Shown: piece by piece, positions 33,312-42,712 of the stretch | Numbering within the stretch: position 1 is the first letter of the stretch | Layout: each line of letters opens with the position of its first letter | Assembly (NCBI RefSeq): GCF_001908185.1 | Contig: NZ_LGHM01000127.1 | Location: forward strand, 1-47,527 | Direction: 5' to 3' | Length of the DNA: 47,527 nt | Origin: Bradyrhizobium sp. AS23.2 | GTDB taxonomy: Bacteria > Pseudomonadota > Alphaproteobacteria > Rhizobiales > Xanthobacteraceae | Made by a program: the position numbers and the translations under genes | The notes under the pieces: model-generated | The model's database searches: none | The model's input: only the letters and a program-made list of their open reading frames with translations | What the model was told of the DNA's origin: nothing

Positions 33312-34133
33312 TCAGAGCAGGAATGCAAGTGCCGCCTCGCAGCGCTCCTCCACCTTCAGCGTCAGGAGATCGTCGGCGCGGGTGCGTCCGAGATTGACCG
33401 CCGCAATGGGAATCTGCCGGCGCGCCGCCATCTGCACGAAGCGGAAGCCGGAATAGACCATCAGCGAGGAGCCGACGATCAGCATCGCGTCGGCCTGCTC
33501 CAGGTGATCCTGCGCCGTGGCGACGATATCGCGGGGAACGTTCTCACCGAAGAACACGACGTCGGGTTTGAGGATGCCGCCGCAGGCTTCGCACGCCGGC
33601 ACCTTGAACGACGAGAAGTCGGCGTGCTCGAGATCAGCGTCGCCGTCCGGTGCATCGGCCGCATCGAGCGTCAGCCACTCCGCATTGGCACGGCCAAGCG
33701 CCTCCTGGAATTCATTGCGCGGCGTCTTGCCGCCGCAGCCCATGCAGCGGACCAGATCGAGCCGGCCGTGCAGGTCGATCACCTGCCGGTGGCCGGCGGA
33801 TTGATGCAGCCGGTCGACGTTCTGGGTCAGCAGCATCCCGCACCGCCCGTTCGCCTCGAGGCGGGCCAGCGCATGATGCGCATCGTTCGGACGCGCCTGA
33901 CCGAAGCGTCGCCAGCCGATCAGGCTGCGCGCCCAATAGCGCTGGCGCGTAGGCTCTTCCGACATGAAGGCCTGGAAGTTGACCGGCTGGGTCCGCTTCC
34001 AGTTGCCGTGGCTGTCGCGATAGTCGGGAATGCCCGAATTGGTACTGCAGCCGGCGCCGGTCAGCACGAACAGACGTTCGTGCCGGTCGACGAAATCCTG
34101 GAGCGGAGGGTTTGCCAGCGGAGCATTTGTCAT
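33312..34133 (-). CDS. Sirtuin (SIR2 family NAD-dependent protein deacylase)
   Basis: 273 residues from the ATG at 34133. The NAD motif GAGCSTNSGIPDYR, TQNVDRLHQSAG, and catalytic HGRLDLVRC are intact. Zinc is held by CMGC and CEAC. GSSLMVYSGF and NLGRTRADD complete the fold. DYRDSHGNWKR is typical of class II (SIRT4-like) sirtuins, which often act as lipoamidases or deacylases rather than strong deacetylases. It lies between hyuA and an SDR gene on the same strand, without obvious functional link. Confidence 0.95.
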   Translation of the reverse strand: MTNAPLANPPLQDFVDRHERLFVLTGAGCSTNSGIPDYRDSHGNWKRTQPVNFQAFMSEEPTRQRYWARSLIGWRRFGQARPNDAHHALARLEANGRCGMLLTQNVDRLHQSAGHRQVIDLHGRLDLVRCMGCGGKTPRNEFQEALGRANAEWLTLDAADAPDGDADLEHADFSSFKVPACEACGGILKPDVVFFGENVPRDIVATAQDHLEQADAMLIVGSSLMVYSGFRFVQMAARRQIPIAAVNLGRTRADDLLTLKVEERCEAALAFLL

Positions 34134-34232
34134 GGCACATGATGTAGTTTGCACCGCGGCGTTTTGCCAGATCACCGTCGCTCCGGCGGCACGCCCCCGC
34201 GATAGAACGAGGTCGCTTCCTGAAGACTACAC

Positions 34233-35069
34233 CTAGCTCGCCCAATTCTCGCGGAATTCGGGAAAGAGCGTCAGGCCGCCGCAGGCATAGATGGTCTGCC
34301 CTGTGATGTAGCTCGCGTCATCCGAGGCGAGGAAGGCGAACACGGCCGCGATCTCTTCCGGGGTCCCGACGCGGCCCAGCGGAATGTGGCTGGTGACGAC
34401 GCCGCGCTTTGCGGGATCGCCAGTCCAGGCCGCGTTGATCGGCGTGTCGATCGCGCCCGGCCCGACCGCGTTGACGCGAATGCCGCGGCCGGCGAATTCG
34501 AGCGCCAGCGTGCGCGTCAGATTGGCCAGGCCGCCCTTGCTGATCGAATAAGCGAGATAGCCGGGCTTCGGAATGATCTGGTGGACGCTCGAGCAATTGA
34601 TGATGTTGCCGCCACCGCCGCGCGCCACGAAATGCGCGAGCGCCTTCTGCGCGCAGAGCACGGCGCCATTCAGATTGACGTCGATGATGCGGCGATAGGT
34701 TTCGACGTCGAGCGCATCGCTTGGCGATTCCTTCTGGAAGCCGGCATTGTTGACGAGACAATCAAGGCGCTTCCAGCGCGCCAAGATCGTTTCAAACATC
34801 GTGACGATGTCCTGCTCATTGCCGACATTGGCCTTGACGATGCAGTGATCGAGCCGGCCGTGGCCGCGATCGCTCGAAGCTGTCCGAGCGAGCGCGAGCG
34901 TCTCCTCCGCCCGCTCCGCATTTTCGAAATAGTTGATGGCAACGGTCGCGCCTTCCTGGGCGAAACGGATGGCGACGGCGCGGCCGATGCCTTGGGAAGC
35001 GCCGGTCACCAGCGCGTATTGGCCGACGAGGCGCGAGGGAAACGGGGGTGAGCGATCGGTCTGCGGCAT
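34233..35069 (-). CDS. Short-chain dehydrogenase/reductase (glucose 1-dehydrogenase-like)
   Basis: 278 residues. TGASQGIG, NNAG, Ser in INCSSVHQ, YSISK (Tyr-x3-Lys) and VGPGAIDTPIN are all present. The sequence IPLGRVGTPEEIAAVFAFLASDDASYITGQ is typical of sugar or polyol dehydrogenases. NYFENAERAEE after the second strand suggests NADP preference. The ATG at 35069 has GGAG upstream. Same strand as the sirtuin (100 bases downstream) and the permease (about 70 bases upstream), so part of a possible operon starting at 36462. Confidence 0.92.
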   Translation of the reverse strand: MPQTDRSPPFPSRLVGQYALVTGASQGIGRAVAIRFAQEGATVAINYFENAERAEETLALARTASSDRGHGRLDHCIVKANVGNEQDIVTMFETILARWKRLDCLVNNAGFQKESPSDALDVETYRRIIDVNLNGAVLCAQKALAHFVARGGGGNIINCSSVHQIIPKPGYLAYSISKGGLANLTRTLALEFAGRGIRVNAVGPGAIDTPINAAWTGDPAKRGVVTSHIPLGRVGTPEEIAAVFAFLASDDASYITGQTIYACGGLTLFPEFRENWAS

Positions 35070-35142
35070 GGGCTTTCTCCGGAATGATCGTCATCGACGG
35101 AACCGGCAGTTTTGTTCCATCTCGTCAGCGCAGGTCTGGGAT

Positions 35143-36462
35143 TCATTCCGCGCGACGCGCCAGCGGCGAGGTCAGGATCTGATAAAGAATGATGGCACCA
35201 AAGGTGGCCGTGCCGATCCCGCCGATCGTGAACGCACCGAATTTGAGCGTGAGGTCGCCGGCCCCCGCGGTCAGCGCCACGGCGACGGTGATCAGGTTCG
35301 CCGGATTTGCAAAGTCGACCTTGTTCTCGACCCAGATCCGCCCGGCCATCGCCGCGATCAATCCGAACAGCACGATCGAGAGGCCGCCGATGACGGGACC
35401 GGGAATCGACAGGATGAGCGCGCCGAATTTCGGCGAGAAGCCGAGCAGGATCGACACCGTGGCCGCGAACGCGAACAGCAAAGTCGAATAGACTTTCGTC
35501 GCCGCCATGACGCCGATGTTCTCGGCATAGGTGGTGACACCGGTGCCGCCGCCGCAGGCCGCCACGATCGTCGCGAGGCTGTCGGCGAGCAGGGCGCGGC
35601 CGAGATAGCCATCGAGGCTCCGGCCCGTCATGGCGCCGACGGCCTTGATGTGACCGAGGTTCTCGGCAACGAGAATGATCGCAACCGGCGCGATCAGGAA
35701 GATCGCATCGGCCTGGAAGGTCGGCGTGGTGAAGTTCGGCAGGCCGAGCCAGGGCGCGGCCGAGAGTTGCGCGAAGTCGATCGGTTTGCCGAAGCCGAGG
35801 CCATTCGCGAACAGCAAGTACAAAAGATATCCGCCGATCGCGCCGAGGATGATCGGCAGGCGGCGCCACAGGCCCGGAGCAGCAACGGCAACCACGCCGA
35901 TGATCAGAACGGTCGCGAGCCCGATCCAGGTGTCGAACGCGCCGGCGCTCACCGCCTTGACCGCCACGGGCGCGAGGTTGAGGCCGATCGCGGCGACCAC
36001 AGCGCCGGTGACGGCCGGCGGCATCAGCCGCTCGACCCAGCCAACCCCCAACCACATCACGACCAACGCAATCACGCCATAGAGCACGCCAGCCCCGATG
36101 ATGCCGCCGAGCGCGACGGAGATGTTCGGGTTCGGTCCATGCCCGGCATAGCCGGTGGCGGCGATGACGACGGCGATGAACGCGAAGCTCGAGCCGAGGT
36201 AGCTCGGCACGCGCCCCGCAACGATGACGAAGAAGATCAGCGTGCCGATACCGGAGAAAAGGACCGCGACATTGGGATCGAACCCCATCAGCAGCGGCGC
36301 GATGATCGTTGAGCCCGACATTGCGACGCAATGCTGGAGACCGGAGACGATGGTCTGGCCGAGCGGCAATCGCTCCTCGGGCATGATCACCCCCGAGGTC
36401 TTCAACGTCCAACGCGGAAAGTAGCCTTGCGTCTGTTCGTCCGAGCTTGTTGCAGTCGACAT
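35143..36462 (-). CDS. Nucleobase (uracil/xanthine family, NCS2) permease
   Basis: 439 residues with about 12-14 membrane segments. The QH motif (GLQHCVAMSG) and the NAT signature ENIGVMAATK, matching [QEP]-N-x-G-x4-T-[RKG], are intact; a preceding AENLGH is also typical. These proton symporters import uracil, xanthine or uric acid. With the hydantoinase genes on the same strand it could feed a ring-opening pathway, but no other nucleobase genes are adjacent. Divergent from dctA across 126 bases. Confidence 0.93.
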   Translation of the reverse strand: MSTATSSDEQTQGYFPRWTLKTSGVIMPEERLPLGQTIVSGLQHCVAMSGSTIIAPLLMGFDPNVAVLFSGIGTLIFFVIVAGRVPSYLGSSFAFIAVVIAATGYAGHGPNPNISVALGGIIGAGVLYGVIALVVMWLGVGWVERLMPPAVTGAVVAAIGLNLAPVAVKAVSAGAFDTWIGLATVLIIGVVAVAAPGLWRRLPIILGAIGGYLLYLLFANGLGFGKPIDFAQLSAAPWLGLPNFTTPTFQADAIFLIAPVAIILVAENLGHIKAVGAMTGRSLDGYLGRALLADSLATIVAACGGGTGVTTYAENIGVMAATKVYSTLLFAFAATVSILLGFSPKFGALILSIPGPVIGGLSIVLFGLIAAMAGRIWVENKVDFANPANLITVAVALTAGAGDLTLKFGAFTIGGIGTATFGAIILYQILTSPLARRAE

Positions 36463-36588
36463 ATTCCCCCCCAGTTGCGGTGCAACGATCGATCTTCGTG
36501 CGATCCGACAAAAATGTGATTGTCGCCTCCACGGCGGCCATCACATGATGCAAATCATTCAAGATCAATGCGTTCCGGGGCACACCAT

Positions 36589-37917
36589 ATGACACAAGTC
36601 GCGGTCCAGCCAGCCATCCATCGCCGGCATCAGCCGTGGTACAAGGTCCTCTACGTCCAGGTGCTGATCGCGATCGTGCTCGGGGTGCTGATCGGTTACG
36701 TCTACCCCGATCTCGGCAAGGCCTTGAAGCCGCTCGGCGACGGCTTCATCGCGCTGATCAAGATGATGATCGCGCCGGTGATCTTCTGCACCGTGGTGCA
36801 CGGCATCTCCTCGATGGGCGACCTCAAGCGCGTCGGCCGGGTCGGGCTGAAGTCGCTGATCTATTTCGAGACGGTCTCGACCGTTGCGCTCGCGGCCGGC
36901 CTGCTGGTCGGCAGAACCCTTCAGCCCGGATCCGGCTTCAACATCGATCCGGCCACGATCGATCCGAGGTCGGTGGCAACCTACGTCACCAAGGCCAAGG
37001 AAGAGGGTATCGTCGCCCATCTGATGGCGATCATTCCCGACAGCTATTTGGGCGCGATTGCGCGCGGCGACTTGCTTCAGGTGCTGCTGATCTCGATCCT
37101 TTCGGGCTTCGCCATCGCCTTCCTCGGCAAGGCCGGCGAGCCGATCGCGGACGCGATCGACAAGGCCGCCAAGATGTTCTTCGGCATCATCCGCATCATC
37201 GTGCGCGTCGCGCCTATCGGCGCTTTCGGCGCGATGGCCTTCACCGTCGGCGCCTACGGCCTCGGCTCGCTGCTCAATCTCGCAGCCCTGATCGGCACGT
37301 TCTACCTCACCAGCATCCTGTTCGTGCTGATCGTGCTGGGCTCGATCGCCCGGCTTGCCGGCTTCTCGATCCTGCGCTTCATCGCCTACATCAAGGATGA
37401 GCTGCTGATCGTGCTCGGCACCTCGTCGTCTGAGACGGTGCTGCCGCAGATGATCCAGAAGATGGAGCATCTCGGCGCCTCACGCTCGGTGGTCGGCCTC
37501 GTGATTCCAACCGGCTACAGCTTCAATCTCGACGGCACCAACATCTACATGACGCTGGCAACGCTATTTTTGGCGCAGGCGACCAACACGCATCTGACCA
37601 TCTGGCAGGAGCTCGGCATTCTGGGCGTCGCCATGATCACCTCGAAGGGCGCCTCGGGCGTGACCGGCGCCGGCTTCATCACGCTTGCGGCCACGCTCTC
37701 GATCGTGCCTGACATCCCGATCCAGTCGATCGCAATCCTGGTCGGCATCGACAAGTTCATGAGCGAATGCCGCGCGCTGACCAATCTGATCGGTAACGGT
37801 GTCGCCTGCGTCGTCATCAGCATCTCCGAAGGCGAGCTCGATCGCGACGCATTGCACGAGACCATGGCCCATCCGCTGGAGATCGGCGAAGCACTGGAGC
37901 CCGGCGGCAGCGCATGA
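36589..37917 (+). CDS. dctA: C4-dicarboxylate transporter DctA
   Basis: 442 residues from the ATG at 36589; an in-frame ATG at 36568 is an alternative. The SLC1 fold shows the Ser-rich hairpin SSSETVLPQMIQKME, GYSFNLDGTNIYMT, and the substrate-binding DKFMSECRALTNLIGNGVA, where Arg and Asn contact the dicarboxylate. It imports succinate, fumarate and malate with protons or sodium, which in rhizobia fuels nitrogen fixation. The dctBD two-component genes that control classical dctA are not adjacent, so this may be one of several paralogues. Confidence 0.95.
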   Translation: MTQVAVQPAIHRRHQPWYKVLYVQVLIAIVLGVLIGYVYPDLGKALKPLGDGFIALIKMMIAPVIFCTVVHGISSMGDLKRVGRVGLKSLIYFETVSTVALAAGLLVGRTLQPGSGFNIDPATIDPRSVATYVTKAKEEGIVAHLMAIIPDSYLGAIARGDLLQVLLISILSGFAIAFLGKAGEPIADAIDKAAKMFFGIIRIIVRVAPIGAFGAMAFTVGAYGLGSLLNLAALIGTFYLTSILFVLIVLGSIARLAGFSILRFIAYIKDELLIVLGTSSSETVLPQMIQKMEHLGASRSVVGLVIPTGYSFNLDGTNIYMTLATLFLAQATNTHLTIWQELGILGVAMITSKGASGVTGAGFITLAATLSIVPDIPIQSIAILVGIDKFMSECRALTNLIGNGVACVVISISEGELDRDALHETMAHPLEIGEALEPGGSA

Positions 37918-37973
37918 GGCTGCGCAGATCGAAGGCAGGCGCAGCCCGGTTCCTTTGCTACGGTAAGGCGGGA

Positions 37974-39587
37974 TCAGATGATCCCGTCCTTGGCGCGCAG
38001 CACCTTGGTGGCGAGATCGAGCCGGCGCGTAACCCCGATTGCCTGCAAGAACGCCTCATCATGACTGACGACGAGCAGCGCGCCGTCATAGGCCCGCAAG
38101 CCCGCTTCGACGGCTTCGATGGACGCTATGTCCAGATGATTGGTCGGCTCGTCCAGAATCAGCAGGGACGGCGGCGCTGGTCCGCCCAGCACGCAGGCGA
38201 GGCCCGCGCGAAACATTTGCCCGCCGCTTAGGCTGGCAACGATCTGCAAGGCGGCATCGGCGCGAAACATGAACCGGGCCAGCGCGGCATGGCAGGCATT
38301 CGGGTCCGCTTTCGGATTGAGACGGCGGAAGTTCTCCAGAATGGAGATCGAAGGATCGAGCAGGCTGACCTTCTGGTCGAACACCGCGAAGTCGGGCTTG
38401 ACCCGCACGGTGCCCGAAAAAGGTTGCAGCTCGCCCGCGATCAGCTTCAGCAGCGTCGTCTTGCCGGAGCCGTTGGGCCCGACCAGCGCGACCCGTTCCG
38501 GTCCGACGATGGCGAACGAGAGATCGCGCAAGACCGGCTGCTCCGGCCGATAGCCGGCGCTGACCCCGTCGAGCCAAAGCACCTCCCTGCCCGCCGGCAG
38601 GTTCGTCGCGGGCAGTTTGACGGAGAGCGGCTGAAGAATCTCGATGCGCCGACGCGCCGTGTCGACGGCATCGAGCGCCTCCGCGCGCCGCCGCTCGGCA
38701 ATTTGCGCAGTCTTTCCGCCGGTATCCTCGCTCCGATCCTTGCGCCCGCCGGCCAGGATGCGCGGCATGTCTCCCTTCGCACCCTTCTTCCTGCCGCCGC
38801 TGTCCTTGCGCGCTTTCCTCTCCGCGGCCTCCTGTGCCTTCCCGTCGACCTCGGACAGGCGCCTCTCGGCATGCGCGAGGTCGTGCCTGACGGCTGCGAG
38901 CTCGACGGCCTTCTGCGCCCGGTAGCTGCTCCAACTGCCGCCGTATCGCGTTGCCCCGAGCGACGTCAGCTCGACGATCGCATCCATGGTTTCAAGAAGG
39001 CCCCGGTCGTGACTGACGACGATCGCACCGCCGCGCCAGGCGGCGAGGAGATCGGTCACCGCCTTGCGTCCATCCCGGTCGAGATTGTTGGTGGGCTCGT
39101 CCAGCAGCAGGAAGTCGGGCTCGGCGAACACCAGTGCGGCAAGGCGAACGCGCGTCGTCTGGCCGCCGGACAGACGGGATAGCGCCGTGTCGGGAGAAGC
39201 ATCGAACCCGAGGCGCGCGAGGGCGGCCTGTAGCCGCGTTTCGAGGGCCCAGTCGATCGTGGCGATGTCGTCGGCCGAGGCATCGCCCCGCTCCGCGCGG
39301 CGAAGCAGCTCCAGCGCTTGCCGTGCACCGAACAGATCGGCCACTGTCGCGTCCGCAAGCGGTTGAACGTCCTGGCGCAGCAGGCCGATGGTCGCGTTGA
39401 CAAGAATGCGCCCGGACTGGGGCACGCGCTCCCCCGAAATCGACGCAAGCAGCGTGGATTTCCCGACGCCGTTACGGCCGACCAGACCGGTCCGCTCGGA
39501 CGCGAATGTCAGATCGATATTGGAGAGAAGAGGACGGCCGTCAGGCGTGGACAGCGACAGATTCGACAGAATGATTGAAGCAGGCAT
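37974..39587 (-). CDS. ABC-F family ATPase
   Basis: 537 residues from the ATG at 39587. Two ABC domains: first with GRNGVGKST, LSGGQ and LLLDEPTNNLD; second with GPNGSGKTT, SLSGGQ and LILDEPTNHLD. The linker between them (about 235-320) is strongly basic (RKARKDSGGRKKGAKGD), longer than in EttA-like proteins. No membrane domain, so it is not a transporter. ABC-F proteins bind the ribosomal E site and relieve stalling or antibiotic block. The subgroup is uncertain. It is convergent with dctA and monocistronic. Confidence 0.93.
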   Translation of the reverse strand: MPASIILSNLSLSTPDGRPLLSNIDLTFASERTGLVGRNGVGKSTLLASISGERVPQSGRILVNATIGLLRQDVQPLADATVADLFGARQALELLRRAERGDASADDIATIDWALETRLQAALARLGFDASPDTALSRLSGGQTTRVRLAALVFAEPDFLLLDEPTNNLDRDGRKAVTDLLAAWRGGAIVVSHDRGLLETMDAIVELTSLGATRYGGSWSSYRAQKAVELAAVRHDLAHAERRLSEVDGKAQEAAERKARKDSGGRKKGAKGDMPRILAGGRKDRSEDTGGKTAQIAERRRAEALDAVDTARRRIEILQPLSVKLPATNLPAGREVLWLDGVSAGYRPEQPVLRDLSFAIVGPERVALVGPNGSGKTTLLKLIAGELQPFSGTVRVKPDFAVFDQKVSLLDPSISILENFRRLNPKADPNACHAALARFMFRADAALQIVASLSGGQMFRAGLACVLGGPAPPSLLILDEPTNHLDIASIEAVEAGLRAYDGALLVVSHDEAFLQAIGVTRRLDLATKVLRAKDGII

Positions 39588-39702
39588 GGAATTCCCCGTG
39601 AGCAAGGCAGGTCGGCTTTGCGGTCGGGGTCATGTCCATAGCTGCGAATATCCTGATTGAGGTCTCTAACTAGCCTCGCAGACGAGCAAGATCAAGCCTG
39701 AA

Positions 39703-39733
39703 GGGACGACAGCGCGTGGAGCGCTGACGTCCC
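39703..39733 (-). terminator. Terminator hairpin after the oxidase operon
   Basis: GGGACG-a-CAGCGC pairs with GCGCTG-a-CGTCCC around GTGGA: twelve pairs with one A-A mismatch. It starts 17 bases past the stop of the 25-residue ORF. The T tract is weak. Confidence 0.6.
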
Positions 39734-39749
39734 CGGTCGGTCTGTGCCA

Positions 39750-39827
39750 TCAGCCCTTGAGCGCGGTGACCACCACCTCGATCAGCGCGCCGACGACGAC
39801 GACGATCGCATCCACGTTCCCAGTCAT
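39750..39827 (-). CDS. Candidate 25-residue hydrophobic small protein, coupled to the oxidase
   Basis: The ATG at 39827 overlaps the stop of the FAD subunit by four bases (ATGA), the usual sign of translational coupling. The 25 codons encode MTGNVDAIVVVVGALIEVVV and end TALKG, one hydrophobic helix. The transcript terminator follows 17 bases later, so the ORF fills the gap exactly. It could anchor or stabilise the oxidase at the membrane. Not long enough to judge by composition alone. Confidence 0.55.
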   Translation of the reverse strand: MTGNVDAIVVVVGALIEVVVTALKG

Positions 39828-41242
39828 CCGCGCACCACCGCCTTGACGTCTGCTTCGCTTTTCGGGACGGCGGCAAGTTCGGCGAGCGTGATCGGCTTGA
39901 CCGGCGCGCGCAGCCGGTAATAGCCGATCTCCTGCGGGGTCTTGCCGCGCGCCTGCGCCATCAGCTCGGTGACGGTGAGGCCGCAGAGCCGGCCCTGGCA
40001 CGGGCCCATGCCGGTGCGGCGATAGGCCTTGAGCTGATTGGGCCCGGTCGCGCCGATCGCAACGGCATCGAGAATGTCCTTCGCGGTCACCTCCTCACAG
40101 CGGCAAACGATGGTGTCGCCGGCAGGAATGCGGAACTGCGGCGCGGGACGAAACAGCGTATCGAGGAACATGCGGCCGCGCTCGGTCTTGGCGAGCTCGG
40201 CACGGAGCTGCGCCATCGGCGCGAGTTTCGCAGCGGCCGCGGGCGCCAGTGCTTCCACTGCCGCGCGTGCCGCGATGCGGCCGCGAACCACGGCGGCTGT
40301 CGCACCGCCGATGCCGGCGCCGTCGCCGGCGATCGCGATGCCGGCGACCGATGAGTTGCCGCTCGCATCGAGCACCGGCGACCAGCACAATTGCAGATCA
40401 TCCCAGCGATGCTCGACGCCCGCCGCCATCGCCAGATTGACGTTGGGCACGACGCCCTGATGCAGCAGCAAGAGATCCGCGGGAATGGTCTCGCGCTTGC
40501 CGCCGGCCACATAGCTCACGCTCGCGAGCTGGCCGTCACCGGCCGCAGCAAGCTCGGTGACGCCGGAGACAACCCGCACCTTGGCCCGCACCTCGCGCAT
40601 CATCGACAGGCCCTTGACGAAATAAGGCGAGGTCAGGAAGGCGAAGGCGTGAGGCAGCGCAGCGAAATAGTTGCCACGCTCGGTGGTGTCGAGGATGCGG
40701 TCGATGCGGCCGCCGAGGCGGAGGATTTGCGCGGCAAGCAGCCAGAGCAGCGGCCCCTGCCCTGCGATCACTGTGCGACCGTCGGGGACCAGCGCCGAGG
40801 ACTTCAGCATCGTTTGCGCCGCACCCGCGGTCATCACTCCCGGCAACGTCCAGCCGGGAATCGGAAACGGCCGCTCGAGCGCACCGGTCGCGAGGATCAC
40901 GCGCTGCGCCCTAGCGAAGGCGGAGGCGCCGCCGATCGAGACCGCGATCTCAAGGTTGCGATCGAGGCTCCACACCGTGGCACGCTGAATGATTTCGGCG
41001 TTGCTCGCGCGCAGCGTCCGCACGAGATCAGCACCAACCCAATAGTCGGCGCCGAGCTGATTGCGCTCGGTCACGGGTGTCGAGGCGATGGCGCGAAATA
41101 CCTGGCCGCCCGGGCCGATGTTCTCGTCGAGCAGCAGCGTCGACAGGCCGGCTTCGGCGGATGTCGCAGCAGCGGCAAGACCCGCGGGCCCGGCGCCGAT
41201 CACCACCACGTCGTAAGCTTCGCGCTTGGGAGCGACAGTCAT
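39824..41242 (-). CDS. FAD-dependent oxidoreductase with C-terminal [2Fe-2S] domain (OoxA/HcnB-like)
   Basis: 472 residues from the ATG at 41242, which overlaps the previous stop by four bases. The FAD site is VVVIGAGPAGLAAAATSAEAG, with ATGALERPFPIPGW and IAIAGDGAGIGGA as second dinucleotide elements. A BFD-like [2Fe-2S] domain near the C-terminus has CRCEEVT and CQGRLCG (about 390-435). This is the layout of opine oxidase subunit A, hydrogen cyanide synthase HcnB and hydroxyproline or sarcosine-type dehydrogenases. It works with the two genes upstream. Confidence 0.92.
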   Translation of the reverse strand: MTVAPKREAYDVVVIGAGPAGLAAAATSAEAGLSTLLLDENIGPGGQVFRAIASTPVTERNQLGADYWVGADLVRTLRASNAEIIQRATVWSLDRNLEIAVSIGGASAFARAQRVILATGALERPFPIPGWTLPGVMTAGAAQTMLKSSALVPDGRTVIAGQGPLLWLLAAQILRLGGRIDRILDTTERGNYFAALPHAFAFLTSPYFVKGLSMMREVRAKVRVVSGVTELAAAGDGQLASVSYVAGGKRETIPADLLLLHQGVVPNVNLAMAAGVEHRWDDLQLCWSPVLDASGNSSVAGIAIAGDGAGIGGATAAVVRGRIAARAAVEALAPAAAAKLAPMAQLRAELAKTERGRMFLDTLFRPAPQFRIPAGDTIVCRCEEVTAKDILDAVAIGATGPNQLKAYRRTGMGPCQGRLCGLTVTELMAQARGKTPQEIGYYRLRAPVKPITLAELAAVPKSEADVKAVVRG

Positions 41243-41535
41243 TTTCCGATCTCCCGCTTGCCCTTCTGGATCTCGATCTGCATGCCCTCGGCGACGGGCA
41301 CGAGGCAGCCCTGGCGATTGCCGACGCCGTCGATGGTGACGAGGCAATCGAAGCACACGCCCATCATGCAATAGGGTAGACGCGGCGCGCCGCTCACTGC
41401 GGTGGAGCGCCGCGCGTCGCGGCCGGAGGCCAAAAGCGCGGCGGAGACGGTGTCGCCCTGGCGCGCCGCGACGGCCACGCCGTCGACGAAGATTTCGACC
41501 TGCGGTCGCTTGTCCTGTTCGGATCGTCTGAACAT
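41239..41535 (-). CDS. Small [2Fe-2S] ferredoxin-like subunit (OoxC/HcnA-like)
   Basis: 98 residues from the ATG at 41535. A beta-grasp ferredoxin fold: VEIFVDGVAVAARQGDTVSAALLASG, then the cluster ligands YCMMGVCFDCLVTIDG and a fourth Cys in NRQGCLVPV. It passes electrons between the two FAD subunits of the oxidase. It overlaps the next gene by four bases (ATGA) and follows the previous one by 32. Confidence 0.92.
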   Translation of the reverse strand: MFRRSEQDKRPQVEIFVDGVAVAARQGDTVSAALLASGRDARRSTAVSGAPRLPYCMMGVCFDCLVTIDGVGNRQGCLVPVAEGMQIEIQKGKREIGK

Positions 41536-41567
41536 GGGGATGCCTCTTGGCTCCTTCCTCAAAATCT

Positions 41568-42704
41568 CTAATAGCCGCTGTTGTTCGCCGCGCCCGCGCC
41601 GCCGAAGCGGCTGGCCGAGAACGCGCCGACCAGCTCAGGCTCGAGCGCTCCTTGCGCAACCATGCGCGCGACCTCGAAGGCGTGGTTGGATGCGAGCGTC
41701 ACGCCGGAATGGCAGCAGGCGACGAAGGCACCGGGATGCGTCTCCGACTGGTCGTAGATCGGAAAACCGTCCTGCGGCATGACGCGGATACCGGCCCAGC
41801 TCCTGACCAAATTTAGCCGCGCCAGATGCGGGAACATGCGCTGCGCGCGATCGGCCATCACGCCACTGATCGAGAGTTTGAGCGCGCGGTCGTCGAGCTC
41901 GTCCTCCATGCTGTCGCCGATCATCACCGTGCCTTCGTCGGTCTGGCGGAGCGTGGTCAGCGGATGCGGCAGGAACGGCATGGTGCGCTCGGTCACCACG
42001 ATCTGGCCGCGGGTCGGACCCATCGGCGCATGGAGGCCGACCATCGGCGCGAGCGTCTGGTTGGCGTTGCCTGCGGCCAGCACGACCTTGGCGGCGCGGA
42101 GCTCGCCCTTCGGCGTGGTCAGGCGGAATTCGCCGCCGCTCTTGCTGATCGCCGAGACCGGACGCTCCGGAAAATAGTCGATACCGAACGCCTTGAAGCC
42201 GGTGTGGAAGGCGCGGAACGTGCGCAGCGAATTGACGTGGCCATCGAGCGGACAATAGCTGCCGCCGGAGACCTCGGGACCGATCAGCGGCAACGCCTTC
42301 TTGACCTCGGACGCCGGCAACATCTCCATCTTGTAATCGGCCGCGCCGACCTGATTGTGCATGCGCTTGACGAAATCGGCGCGCTGGCCGAATTCGTCCT
42401 CGCCGAGCGCGAGATGAAAACCGCCATTCTGCTGCAGGCTGACGTCGAGCCCGGTCTGCTGCTTCAGCTCCGACGCGAGCCGGCCCCAGGCTTCCGACGC
42501 CCGCACGGTCCAGACCGTGTAGGCCGGCATGCCGAGCCCTTTGCTCTGAACCCAGATCAGCGCAAAATTGGCGCGCGAGGCACGCTTGGTGATGTCGCCT
42601 TCGTCGAGCACGGCCACGCTCTTGCCGAGCCGGCCGAGGCCCCAGGCAATGGCGGAGCCAAGCAGTCCGCCGCCGACGACGGCGACGTCATAATCCCTGG
42701 ACAT
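41568..42704 (-). CDS. FAD-dependent amino-acid/opine oxidase catalytic subunit (DadA-like)
   Basis: 378 residues from the ATG at 42704 (AGGAG six bases upstream). DAAO/GlyOx fold: VAVVGGGLLGSAIAWGLGRLG at the FAD site, then VLDEGDITKRASRANFALIW, and late RSWAGIRVMPQDGFPIYDQ. It oxidises a secondary or alpha amine; opines, hydroxyproline and D-amino acids are the candidates. It directly follows a truncated permease gene, so the operon has lost its original 5' part and its promoter may be gone. Confidence 0.92.
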   Translation of the reverse strand: MSRDYDVAVVGGGLLGSAIAWGLGRLGKSVAVLDEGDITKRASRANFALIWVQSKGLGMPAYTVWTVRASEAWGRLASELKQQTGLDVSLQQNGGFHLALGEDEFGQRADFVKRMHNQVGAADYKMEMLPASEVKKALPLIGPEVSGGSYCPLDGHVNSLRTFRAFHTGFKAFGIDYFPERPVSAISKSGGEFRLTTPKGELRAAKVVLAAGNANQTLAPMVGLHAPMGPTRGQIVVTERTMPFLPHPLTTLRQTDEGTVMIGDSMEDELDDRALKLSISGVMADRAQRMFPHLARLNLVRSWAGIRVMPQDGFPIYDQSETHPGAFVACCHSGVTLASNHAFEVARMVAQGALEPELVGAFSASRFGGAGAANNSGY

Positions 42705-42712
42705 GGGTTCTC

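Noticed and set aside
31501..33456. Plus-strand open frame of about 650 codons opposite hyuA
   Set aside because: Exact shadow of a conserved gene, with unnatural amino-acid composition.
36463..36588. FNR/FixK box between the permease and dctA
   Set aside because: TTGAT is present but the second half-site does not follow at the required spacing.
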